The position numbers were made by a program, and so were the translations under genes. A stretch of DNA of 64,000 nt from Malus domestica (Eukaryota; Streptophyta; Magnoliopsida; Rosales; Rosaceae). The notes beneath the pieces were generated by a model. That model had not been told where the DNA came from and did not search any database. It saw only the letters and a list, made by a program, of their open reading frames with translations. This document shows positions 30,526-40,440 of the stretch, piece by piece. The stretch lies in NCBI RefSeq assembly GCF_042453785.1, contig NC_091671.1, positions 9,370,001-9,434,000 on the forward strand, in the 5' to 3' direction. Position 1 is the stretch's first letter. Each line of letters begins with the position of its first letter.

Positions 30526-32320
30526 TATACTTTAGAGATCCTTACTGTTTTTTACTATATCTAAATTTCAAAGTATAAAGTAATTATCAAACACTAACTT
30601 AACTTAAATTCTTAGCAAAGATCGATCATTTGTTTTAGGGGTGTGATATCCACACACCATTTTTTACTTCTCTCACACCTTTTTGGTTTTCAGCTGTTGG
30701 ATCGGATGAATTGAAGAAAATCAACGGACATAAATCAACAAGGGGTGTGTGAGAAGTAAAAAGGGGTGTGTGGACAGCACACCCCTTGTTTTATTGACAC
30801 TCTATTTGTACTATTATTACAGAAAAGTTTAGCTGAGTTCAAATTTCATAGATAATAATTGTTGAATAAAAAATAAAAAATAAAAGCTTCAAAGATGTTG
30901 TTCAAAACATAAGTACAGTATCAATGTTTAAAATAGAAACTTAAGGATCTTATTTCTTATCATTCATGTACACCACTCAAATTTAATTCCCTCAACTTAT
31001 TATGAGTTCTTTCATTTTATTTATTTATAATAGTCCCATCTTTCAATCTAAAAGTTTCTTTGCAGAACAAAGTGGTCGCTACACTTTTAAGGACCTCTTT
31101 CCCAGTAACCGATAGAAAACTGCTCCGTCCACCCATTAATTCTCTCCTCCAGCCTATTCCATATGTCCTCAAACACCTTCTTCTTAAAAACTCCAAAATC
31201 CGCTTGGAGACCTAAGTATTTACCAAATTCTCCTGGTATTTAATCCCCAACACTTCTGACAATCGGTTCCTCAAAGGTTGTGGACAACTAGATGGTAACA
31301 CATTTATACTTTAGAGATCCTTACTGTTTTTTACTGTATCTAAATTTCAAAGTATAAAGTAATTATCAAACACTAACTTATCTTAAATTCTTAGCAAAGA
31401 TCGATCATTTGTTTTATTGACACTCTATTTGTACTATTATTACGGAAAAGTTTAGCTGAGTTCAAATTTTATAGATAATAATTTTTTAATCAAACAAAAA
31501 AAAAAAAAAAAAAGCTTCAAAGATGTTCAAAACATAAGTACAGTATCAATGTTTAAAATAGAAACTTAAGGATCTTATTTCTTATCATTCATGTACACCA
31601 CTCAAATTTAATTCCCTCAACTTATTATGAGTTCTTTCATTTTACTTATTTATAATAGTCCCATCTTTCAGTCTAAAAGTTTCTTTGCAGAGCAAAGTGG
31701 TCGCTACACTTTTAAGAATGACCTCTTTCCCAGTAACCGATAGAAAACTATTCCGCCCACCCATTAATTCTCTCCTCCAGCCTATTCCATATGTCTTCAA
31801 ACACCTTCTTCTTAAAAACTCCAAAATCCGCTTGGAGACCTAAGTATTTACCAAATTCTCCTGGTATTTAATCCCCAACACTTCTGACAACCGGTTCCTC
31901 AAAGGTTGTGGACAACTAGATGGTAACACATTTATACTTTAGAGATCCTTACTGTTTTTTACTATATCTAAATTTCAAAGTATAAATTATCAAACACTAA
32001 CTTAACTTAAATTCTTAGCAAAGATCGATCATTTGTTTTATTGACACTCTATTTGTACTATTATTACAGAAAAGTTTAGCTGAGTTCAAATTTTATAGAT
32101 AATAATTTTTTAATCAAACAAAAAAAAAAAAAAAAGCTTCAAAGATGTTGTTCAAAACATAAGTACAGTATCAATGTTTAAAATAGAAACTTAAGGATCT
32201 TATTTCTTATCATTCATGTACACCACTCAAATTTAATTCCCTCAACTTATTATGAGTTCTTTCATTTTATTTATTTATAATAGTCCCATCTTTCAGTCTA
32301 AAAGTTTCTTTGGAGAACAA
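30291..32320. repeat. Tandem triplication of a 625-bp unit
   Basis: The units start with 'agtggtcgctacacttttaa' (first one slightly different) at 30291, 31071 and 31696. The third ends near 32320. Lengths are 780, 625 and 625 bp; the first is longer only because of a 148-bp MITE plus its 8-bp duplication. Each unit carries the tail end of the LINE RT region, then an AT-rich piece with an A-run and 'aagcttcaaagatgttg'. The copies differ by few substitutions, so the triplication is recent relative to the LINE. Confidence 0.95.
30638..30785. mobile_element. MITE (hAT-like) with 8-bp TSD ttgtttta, present only in repeat unit 1
   Basis: Ends ggggtgtgatatccacac and gtgtgtggacagcacacccc are inverted repeats. 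ttgtttta flanks both sides (30630-30637 and 30786-30793). The other two repeat units contain the uninterrupted site 'catttgttttattgacac' once each, giving an internal empty-site control. Confidence 0.93.
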
Positions 32321-32358
32321 GGCGCATTTGCATCTACAAGTGGTCGTCTTTTACTAAA

Positions 32359-33319
32359 GGTTTTTTTTTATTAGCATCCCACTAAGTGTTGAATAAACCT
32401 CACATAATATTTTATTATTAAATAACTTATATACCCTAATATGCAATTACTATTTAGGCCATATATGTATTAAAAAATAAAAATTATTTTCTGAATACAC
32501 CCCAACTATTTGTCAATATGTATTCTAAGATTGTTTTCTTTCAAGCTCTTGAAGATACTCTCACCTCCATTATAAAACAAAACCCTAACTAAAAGCACAA
32601 CATAGTTAATGAAAAAGAGAGGTTAAGTTTGACGAATGAAACATGAAATCAATGTTTTGGAGGCTTCGACGTTGTCCGTAGCTCTGTCACTTGGGTATTG
32701 ACTACAACATCTGTATCATTTGTAACTTCGACATTGATTCCAACATCTATATCATCTGTAAGTTTGAAACTAAAATGTCATCTCCAACTTTTGTGTTATT
32801 AGAATTTAAAAAAAAATGCATGTGCTTATATATTTCTTCATAAATACATCTCTTGGCATACATTTTCCTTTGCATGAAAATCATTTAAAATCTCTAATTG
32901 ATATGCAAAGGGAACTTTTGGGTTGAGCTTTAGATACCAGGCATGAATCGTAACATTAAAATTTCTTCTTTGATCCTACAGTTGCCCAGAAATATTCAAA
33001 CATAAAATAAGCAAGAAAGACAATATGGGCATATACTTCTTCTCATAACGTGATCCACATATTTGAGAAATCTATGACTATCTTCTCCCCCAAAACTCTA
33101 GCAAGTTCTTTGCTGAAAAACAAAACATAAAAAACTATTTGAATAATTTAATTAAGGAAGAGTTTGATTGTAGGGTTTAAGTAGGGTGTGAGGTTTATGC
33201 AGAGGGGTGTGGGGTGTAAGGGTAGTATTGGAAAATAAGTGGGGTGTATTAAGATAAATTTTTAGTTAAAAAGTAGATTTAGGGTGTATTAAGTATGTGG
33301 GGTGTTAATAAAACAAGCC
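32359..33319. mobile_element. Mutator-like non-autonomous element, 9-bp target duplication
   Basis: Inverted ends start ggttttttttttattagc and (reverse of the right end) ggcttgttttattaacacc. The flanks tttactaaa (32350-32358) and tttactaag (33320-33328) match at 8 of 9 bases. 961 bp with no transposase domain recognised. The interior is AT-rich. Confidence 0.75.
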
Positions 33320-33398
33320 TTTACTAAGGGGTACAAAACTTTTTGTATTTGGCTTCTTTTTTTTTTTTAACCTTTTGTTATGAACAAAAGCTATTGCT

Positions 33399-33570
33399 TT
33401 TTTTTTTTAACGAACAATATTATCTACATTAAAGAAAAGGAATGTGAGTTTATCCTCACAATGGGCTAGCAATAATGTAATTCAAATTCGCCTTTGGCGA
33501 GAATCGAATCTAAGACCTCTCACTTACAAGTAAAGAGGAATATCAATACATCATACTACTAAGTGGCACC
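33399..33570 (-). mobile_element. SINE family 1, best-preserved minus-strand copy
   Basis: On the minus strand it starts 'ggtgccacttagtagtatg', has 'cttagattcgattctcgcc' (B box), 'gctagcccattgtgagg' and 'gtagataatattgttcg', and ends in an A-run. It is the clearest of the four copies. Confidence 0.78.
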
Positions 33571-33939
33571 AGAGTTATTGATTTTAGTTTGGAAAAACTT
33601 CAGTAAGTGATTCTATGAATCCGTTTGATAATTTTTGGTTTTTAATTTTTAATCTTGGTGGTTGGGAGTTAGGGAGAGAAAGAAAAGAGTGGCGGAGAGA
33701 GGAGAAATAAAGGACAATTTGATTAAAAATAAAATCTTAAAAGTGAAAATAACTTAAAATAATTTTTAATTTTCATTTTGTGTTTCTTTTCTTGTGTTCT
33801 TATACATTTCTTGGACGTATCTTTTACCATCTTTTTTTCACTCATAGCTAACAAAAAAAATAAAATCTGAAAAACTAAAAACAAAAAAAAAATGAAATGG
33901 TTATGAAACAAATCCCAAGACTTCATGACTTATTTTTTT
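33571..33939. other. Intergenic, AT-rich
   Basis: No gene seen. It starts with 'agagttattgattttagttt', which recurs at 36356, 5' of MT copy D. Confidence 0.4.
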
Positions 33940-34083
33940 GGGGAGTTTTAACGAAACACTTCCGGTACTATTCACTTTTAACGAAAAATGACATTTTTAC
34001 CTTTTCTGATACTATTCATTTACACATTTATTTGTCTTTTTTCATTAAAACTAAAGTTTGTAAAGAATTTTCGTTAGTGTTTC
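33940..34083 (+). mobile_element. Short MITE (ggggagttttaacgaaacac), family shared with 60841-61001
   Basis: It starts 'ggggagttttaacgaaac', has 'cggtactattcac' and 'tttttcattaaaactaaagt', and ends 'cgttagtgtttc'. A reversed relative lies at 60841-61001. The ends are loosely inverted. Confidence 0.6.
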
Positions 34084-34179
34084 TTTATTTATTTTTTGTT
34101 AGAAAACAAATATGAATGGATATTGAACCATGAAGCTCTTCTCAAGTCAACTAACATAGTCCTTGTTGAATCATGACTT

Positions 34180-34600
34180 GTATAAATAATATTCCATAGA
34201 TATATCAGTCCTTGATTCCTGGGATAGATCACGACCAAAACATCCATGAATAATTGACAAAGTGGTCATTTTCTGTGGGTAAATTTCTAAGAGCAAGACA
34301 ATGTAATTTTTGTGTGCGTGGATAAATTAAACAATTGTCAGTTGTAAATAACGCTAATGTCCCAACTTTTCTTTTGGTTAATTGTCCTAAGTTTTGTTCA
34401 TGGCATCTTATTAAGAAGGAATGCAGCCTACTGCTTAACAGACAAATCAAACATACACGTCAAAGTGAAGAAAGAAACACATTTGAAATGTTCTTGTCTG
34501 GGTCCCTTAATTAATTAGTGTCGAACAGTTTCTTACAGAAAAATAAAAATGGTGGCCCTTTGGAATCTAGCCCTCCATGATCTCGTAAAGTTTATACACT
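34180..34600. repeat. Paralogous segment, copy 1 (matches 36590-36850)
   Basis: 'aaagtggtcattttctgtg', 'gtaaatttctaagagcaag', 'ctgggtcccttaattaatta' and 'ggtggccctttggaatc' appear in the same order at 36590-36850. One copy lies on each side of MT copy D, which fits duplication of a unit that includes MT upstream DNA. Confidence 0.7.
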
Positions 34601-35381
34601 CTAGCCTATAAAGGGTTTCAAATAGTGCATATGTTACAACTTCATCACTAAAAAAAACTACCACGTCTGATGTAATGATAGAGATAGACGTATGAATGTA
34701 TACAATCGGCCATGCCTAAGAATTTCTTATCATAATTTTAGAGGTGTTAATTAGCTGATGATCCAGTTGTTATCCTCTTGAGGATGAAGCTTATTCAGAT
34801 TTTAGAAAATTAAACTAAGACTAACAAAGTTAAGCAAACAAAAGAGTTGCCACCTTTATCTGATCAATTTATACCACAATATAATTGCGTTTCTTTTGTA
34901 AGTGGTTGAAGACCTGGTCCAATTACCGTCGCATTGAACAAAATAAAAAGATATGGATCGCGATCAACAATACTTGTGCGGGTGTCATGCATGCATACTG
35001 AGTACTTTGTGCTTTAATAAATTAATGGATAATACTGATATATTGGAGGTCTCAGCTGTTCATACTAAGTATTAACTACGTATAGTTTGATCTCTCATTT
35101 GCAAACCCCAAAAAATCATCAGTGTGATGACCTCAAACAAAAAAAAAAACACCAGAACAAACACTTTTAATTAAGAGTAACATACAACGGTAGCCATGCA
35201 CAAAGCAAATCCCAAGCCCAGCTAGTTTAGGAGATCATGGATTTGCAGGTAAAATGGCAATCTTATTTTACAGTAAGTTCTAAAACCCAACTGAACAATT
35301 CAACTTTCACAGTCCTTTTCTTATTTATATAGACCCCATGCAGGACAGCTCTTCATGACTTTTGACCTCGGCTTGCTTTGA
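34601..35381. other. Intergenic, including 3'UTR and flank of MT copy D
   Basis: 35200-35381 resembles the 3' flanks of the other MT genes ('gatcatggatttgcag', 'ggcaatcttattttacag', 'tcttatttata'). No other gene seen. Confidence 0.5.
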
Positions 35382-35963
35382 TCATTTGTTGCAGCCGCAT
35401 GAGCTGCAGCTGCAGTTTGAGCCACACTTGCAGTCATTCTCTGCTCCATAGTTCATCTCAGACCCCTCAGAGAACCTGCAATAATAATAAAAATAATCAG
35501 CCTTATTCAATTAATCAATCTATTTTCAGCATACAATTCATAAAATTAAAGCAATGGTTGAAGAGTTTATCAAAGAGCAGTATGGACAAATAGAACTAGA
35601 GGGACACTAAGTAAACAACATGGAGTACATGCCGCATAATTCTAAACTATTATAAAAAATGTGTATCCGGTTTTATTCTAGGTATATTTCTCTTGTAAAA
35701 ACTTACGTCTTCACTGGTGCAACCCCAGCAATGATGGTAGTGGAAGTGGTCTCTGAGTAACCCAAGTCAGCGTGCATCCCACATCTACATATATAAAATG
35801 ATATTATTGGAAAATACAAACAAAGTAATTAATTCCTAATTAAGGCTATTAGGAATAATAGAGAATGATGATCAATCATATATACGGTTAGGGTTACACT
35901 GTTACAGTACTTGCAGCCACTGCCGCACTTGCAGTCACTACCACAGCTACAATTGCTAGACAT
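35382..35963 (-). CDS. Type 1 metallothionein, copy D, three exons
   Basis: Exons: complement 35911-35963, 35707-35784 and 35382-35475 (53, 78, 94 bp); GT-AG junctions in phase 2; 74 aa. It starts [19 protein letters not shown]: the extra N-terminal Cys is replaced by Ser, but all three CxC motifs remain. The linker is altered ([16 protein letters not shown]; one codon shorter, Tyr-Pro to His-Ala), and the conserved Met at the second exon junction is Thr (ACG). The C-terminal domain keeps all six cysteines and ends CNK. Twelve cysteines in all. It is the array member nearest OBGM. Function should be as for the other type 1 MTs. Confidence 0.92.
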
Positions 35964-36067
35964 GTTCTTCAAAAGTTGGTATAAGGACAACGGAGAAGAT
36001 TGTTTTAGTGCTGGGAATTGAATTAACTCAAAGCCTGGGATGAGTTTTCTTGTGAGGGTCTCAACCG

Positions 36068-36077
36068 CTATTTATAG
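36068..36077 (-). promoter_or_regulatory. TATA box of metallothionein copy D
   Basis: CTATAAATAG on the minus strand, about 105 bp upstream of the ATG at 35963. 'gtgagggtctcaaccg' between them is shared with copy C. Confidence 0.8.
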
Positions 36078-36589
36078 TAGTGCAGGTGAAGGTGTACACG
36101 CCGATCAAATGTAGATATCTATGCTGATAATAAAGTTTATTGACATTACATTGTTAAGTCACCGTGAATTTCTTGATCACCAAATGACCAAGAGAATATT
36201 TGTATTATATTATAAGTACATACTTCTATTTAATTATATTTTTATATGAATTCTTTAATATGAAACTCTAATTCCTCGTAACAAGTAACAATATATAGCA
36301 TAATAACAATCAGTCTCTATGTGTATGCATCAGGTGACTTCTTTTCTTATGAACCAGAGTTATCGATTTTAGTTGGCCAAAACGTATTTTGATGAAGCCA
36401 AGTTGTTGGATAAAAAAAAATGTAAAAAATAAAAAAGATGAAACCAAGTTATCCTAAATGATTAGATTCCATGGCTTAAAATTTTGTTGGAAAACAAAAA
36501 GGAGCTGAAACTCCCCTCAAGTCATTGGGGCAAGGCTACAATACTCTCGAAATTAAATACTCCGCCACTTAAAGCTCTTAGTTAATCAT

Positions 36590-36850
36590 CAATTTCTATG
36601 ATAGATGGACCAAACTTACATGAATTGCCAAAGTGGTCATTTTCTGTATGTAAATTTCTAGAAGCAAAATAATGTTAATTTTTTTATTTTGGCCACTATT
36701 AGTTGAATAAAATAAAATGTACACATCAAAGTGACATATTTGAAATGTTCTCTCTTCTGGGTCCCTTAATTAATCTGTATCAAATATTTTTCACATAGAC
36801 AAATAAACTTGGTGGCCCCTCGGAAATTGGGAATCCAAACCACCATGGAT
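36590..36850. repeat. Paralogous segment, copy 2 (matches 34180-34600)
   Basis: 'aaagtggtcattttctgta', 'gtaaatttctagaagcaaa', 'gggtcccttaattaatctg' and 'ggtggcccctcggaaattgg'. It lies about 0.6-0.9 kb upstream of MT copy D. Confidence 0.7.
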
Positions 36851-38958
36851 TTAATTGTTATTTTATACTCTAATATCTAGGATGGTCGACGATCGATGCT
36901 ATCAAGGACAGTCTAAAGGGACTTCAAATCATTTTATATGATGCAATTTTGTCACAAAACCTTCCAACCAATCAAATTAAAGTTGATAACGTGTTGCGGC
37001 AAGTTGTCTCACCAAATTATTGGCGCGATTTGGCTATTTTATTGTTACCAAGAAGTGTTTTTTTGTTTTTGTTTTTTAAGTGAGAAATATGTTGATTGTT
37101 TTTTTTTAACATAATAATACTCTTAACACATCACTATTTATGAATCATCACTTAAGTTAAACATGTAAAAAATTCATATTATAAGACCCATAAACACATG
37201 TAAACTTTGGACTAAAGATGCAAAATCTGACAACGATATCCTAATAAAAATATGAGCGTCTAACTCAAAATCAATTGACAATAAACAGTATATCCAAGCC
37301 AAATCCATGCTGTTTTCCGTAAAGCCTACTTTTTTCCATTCTCGTTTCCTCTCTTTCACAACGCTCGAAGTCTTCTCACCTGCAGTTCCAGTGGGATGTG
37401 CTATTTAGAAATCCAATTAGAAAAATAAACATGTACTTGTGTGGATAGATTCTGCTCCTAATTACGTGTATCATTGTTAAATTTATGAGTTTGGACATAG
37501 TAGGGAGTCGGGACGGAATAACGCTTAAAGGACTCAATTAGGTGTCGAAGGTTAGGGTTGTAAACGAGCCAACACCAAATATTACCGTGCTCAACCTTGA
37601 CTTGTCCGGTTTATAAGATTGTAAACGAACCAAGTCAAACTAAATACCACTGCACCGCACTGAAGCTTAACTTGTCCAATTTTTTTCGAACTCGAGCTAG
37701 GTTCTTTGGCTTGCTTCCCATACGATCCAAGCTCGAGTGAGTTCAAAAAATTCGCCGCTTAACAACAGAATACATAAAATTTAAAATTAAAAAAAAAAAA
37801 AAAAAAAAAAAAACAGGAATCACAAACATAAATTCCTTTTTCTTTTTATATGGATGGACCTGATCGAAGGCTCACGGTTGCGATTTCTTTAATCGTCGTC
37901 TTTAAAGAAAAAAATCAAATTGAAGATATTCAACCTAAACATTATCCTTCCTTCCAACTAAACTTCTTGTATAGATTCTAGCTCAAGTTATCTCATAAAA
38001 AAGTATGAGTAGCTCACGAGCTTTGCAAGCTGAACATACTCATATCCTATTAGGCCTGATTTGGCTTGTTTCTTTCATGAGCCAAATCTGATGCAAACTC
38101 GAGCTGTTTCGAGCCAATTTCTTTGTCCATCTTCAGGAGAAAAAGACACCCCCATTCCTTCATTGCTCCATTTTTGTTTTGTGTGTTTGATTTACTTTCT
38201 TGTAGTTTAGATCCCCTCGCATGTGCTGTGGAGTAGAAACAGGAAAAGATGTTGCGAGAAGGAGACTGCCTCCCTCCAATTATTGATCTTCCAGTACAAA
38301 GGGTGGGGCTTGAAGGGCTTCTATCCCCTTATTGTGGAGCCAGCTGCTATAATTTTGACTCCCAAAAGTGAGATGATGATATTCTCTTCAATTCTCTTCA
38401 CCTCAGATGTCCTTTTCATCTTTTTATGATCAAAGGTTCTCCATTTGCCTTTTCTTCTCTTTTCTTTGAGAAAAATAAAAAAAGAAAGAAAGAAAGTTCT
38501 CATATGTTATTCTAACTCGCTATATCTTATGATATGGAATATCAAATATTAAACTTGGTAGTATAGAATTGTCACTTTTATGGCGTGAAGACAACCTCTC
38601 CAATTATGAAAAACACCACATATGGACTCTCGAAATTGTAGAAAAACTTACATGAAATAGATTCACTATCAGGTAGCGTTCCAATCAAATAATGCATTAC
38701 CATGAGAGGGAAAAAAAAAAACTTATATGGCAATCCTTGAAGGAAAGCCATATTGACGGTGAACCCGATGGATGAATGGTTGAAAAGGAAAGAATAAACT
38801 GCCGTATACCCTCCCGCACAATCACGTGAATGCCAATTTCTCTCATGAACTATTTTTTCAACCAATTTACCTCATGAACTATGTTAAAGTGGCCAATTTC
38901 TCCTTTGATTTATTCAATTCAAAAGCTAACAAAAAAATTAAATAAGAGAGAGAACATG
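36851..38958. other. Intergenic, mostly old repeat
   Basis: 37550-38120 has repeated 'gtaaacga(g/a)cca', 'aagctcgagtgag' and 'cgagctgtttcgagcc' phrases in both orientations, typical of an old DNA transposon; ends not defined. A (A)n tract sits at 37790-37813. No gene supported. Confidence 0.45.
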
Positions 38959-39252
38959 GGTACCGTTTGGTACATGGGATGAGACGGAACGGAGTAGAAC
39001 GAGGCATTCCGTCCCACGTTTGGTGCGCCTAAAACAGGTGGAACGCGTTGTTCCACGAGACGAGTTTTGGGTGAATTTTCGTTCCATCTCACCCCCCTGG
39101 AACAACTCGTTCCACATCCGTGGAACACAAAATTATAACCTCTCCGTCTCTTTCTTCCTCCTTGTTTCCATCCGAAAGCATCTTTGCTCCCTCTCTGTTC
39201 CGTTCCATCCTGTCCCATTCCATCCCGTCCCGTCTGTATACCAAACAATACC
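38959..39252. mobile_element. MITE with terminal inverted repeats
   Basis: The left end 'ggtaccgtttggtacatggg' and the reversed right end 'ggtattgtttggtatacag' match. Inside, 'gagacggaacgg' and 'ccgttccatcctgtccc' pair. Reading frames on both strands here mirror this palindrome. Confidence 0.75.
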
Positions 39253-40440
39253 ATGGTGAATGGAAATCATTTCCATCGTTAAAACGTGAAAGGATTCCAT
39301 TAGTCAATGCACTACTCAATGAGGTGCAATAATCAAAACCATCTAATTTTTTTATCTTTGTTTAAATATTTTTTTTTCTTCACAAAAATCATTGAAATCT
39401 AAAATCGTTTGACCATTTGATTATCATCATGAGCATACGGTTCTTTTAGAGAGACATTGTGTTCATTTCCTCTTATATTCTTGTTTGATGACTAAGTGAT
39501 TTGAGATCTCTTGAACCGAAGGCTTTAATTTCAACTTTAGCGATAGAATATGAGACAGAGACTCGAAAGCCAAAAAGTCCATCCGATAGCAGAAGCCGAT
39601 GGTCATGGGTACCCATTTCTTGCAGAGATTTGATGGCAGCGATTATGTGATCCAAATTTTAAGACCATTTTGCATGCAATTGCCTCCTTTTATGACCCCA
39701 ATCAACATCTAGATTTGGAGAAATCTTCCAGCGTGACGTGGTCTTACCAATCTACATCCTAGGTTGATGATATATCAATCACGTCGTTCATCCATACTGT
39801 AATCCATAAATTAGTAACAAGATTGAGGTGTGACCGACGCACCAAAGAATTTCTCCTGCATTTCGCGTCATGACCTATTTGCTAATTTGTGTGTGGAGGA
39901 AGCCAGGCCCAAGGACTGATAGAATTCAAATAGCCACCTCTTTCAAAGTTGATTGCTTTTCAATGGTTTTCAAGCTCTGCATAATGTGTCAGCCTGAGTT
40001 TGGTACCGCTATAGAAGTTACATCATGTGATCAACTCAAACATACTGAATTCGATCTGATAAAAAAGAAAACGGAAAATGAAAATCAGGGGATGAGTCTG
40101 ACCACCACTAACCCGTAAACCCTAAACCCTAACACAACGCGTCTGAGTTCAGACCACCGAAGAAAAATCAACTGTTCATATTTGAAATTTTGTTTTCGGT
40201 TACAATATATGCATAGGTATGTATACTGAAACTAAACAAATAGTGATTTTTCTCAATACATGTTAATTTTTGAACGGTTGATCAAACCAGACACGAAATG
40301 ATTGTCCTACAGAAGTTCTTCTAAACGGAGTATGATTCTAGTGTGCAAAACTTATTATGGATACTGCAAAACAAAGTAAATCTAATACTGAAACTCGGCA
40401 ACCAACAAATCATTTTTTGTTGAAGAAGTATCACTAACCT
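39253..40440. other. Intergenic with unidentified short frames
   Basis: Frames of 60-82 codons at 39473-39655 (-) and 39870-40118 (+) match nothing I recognise; they may be fragments of a captured or lost gene. 40150-40440 should include the OBGM 3'UTR. Confidence 0.4.

Larger units (their letters stand above)
27616..30540 (-). mobile_element. LINE (L1-type, RNase H-bearing), decayed, with nested insertions
   Basis: A T16 run at 27616-27631 would be the poly(A) tail of a minus-strand retroposon. Upstream on that strand are an RNase H domain (28055-28531, 'KVNCDEAWCNHTGRGG'), a zinc-finger/RT-associated region ('WQLQVPPKLRHFIWRG', 28930-29060) and the C-terminal RT connection region ('YLGLQADFGGFKKKVFEDIW', 'INGWAE', 30340-30525). 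Frames are broken in several places. A hAT element (27698-28076) and an LTR (about 29303-29812) are inserted inside. The 5' part, with endonuclease and RT palm, is missing, and the right end is involved in the triplication that starts at 30291. Confidence 0.85.

Noticed and set aside
38959-39332. Four overlapping frames on both strands
   Set aside because: Mirror images caused by the palindromic MITE.
40110-40135. Telomere-like 'aaaccctaaaccctaa'
   Set aside because: Just two units; an interstitial coincidence with no array.
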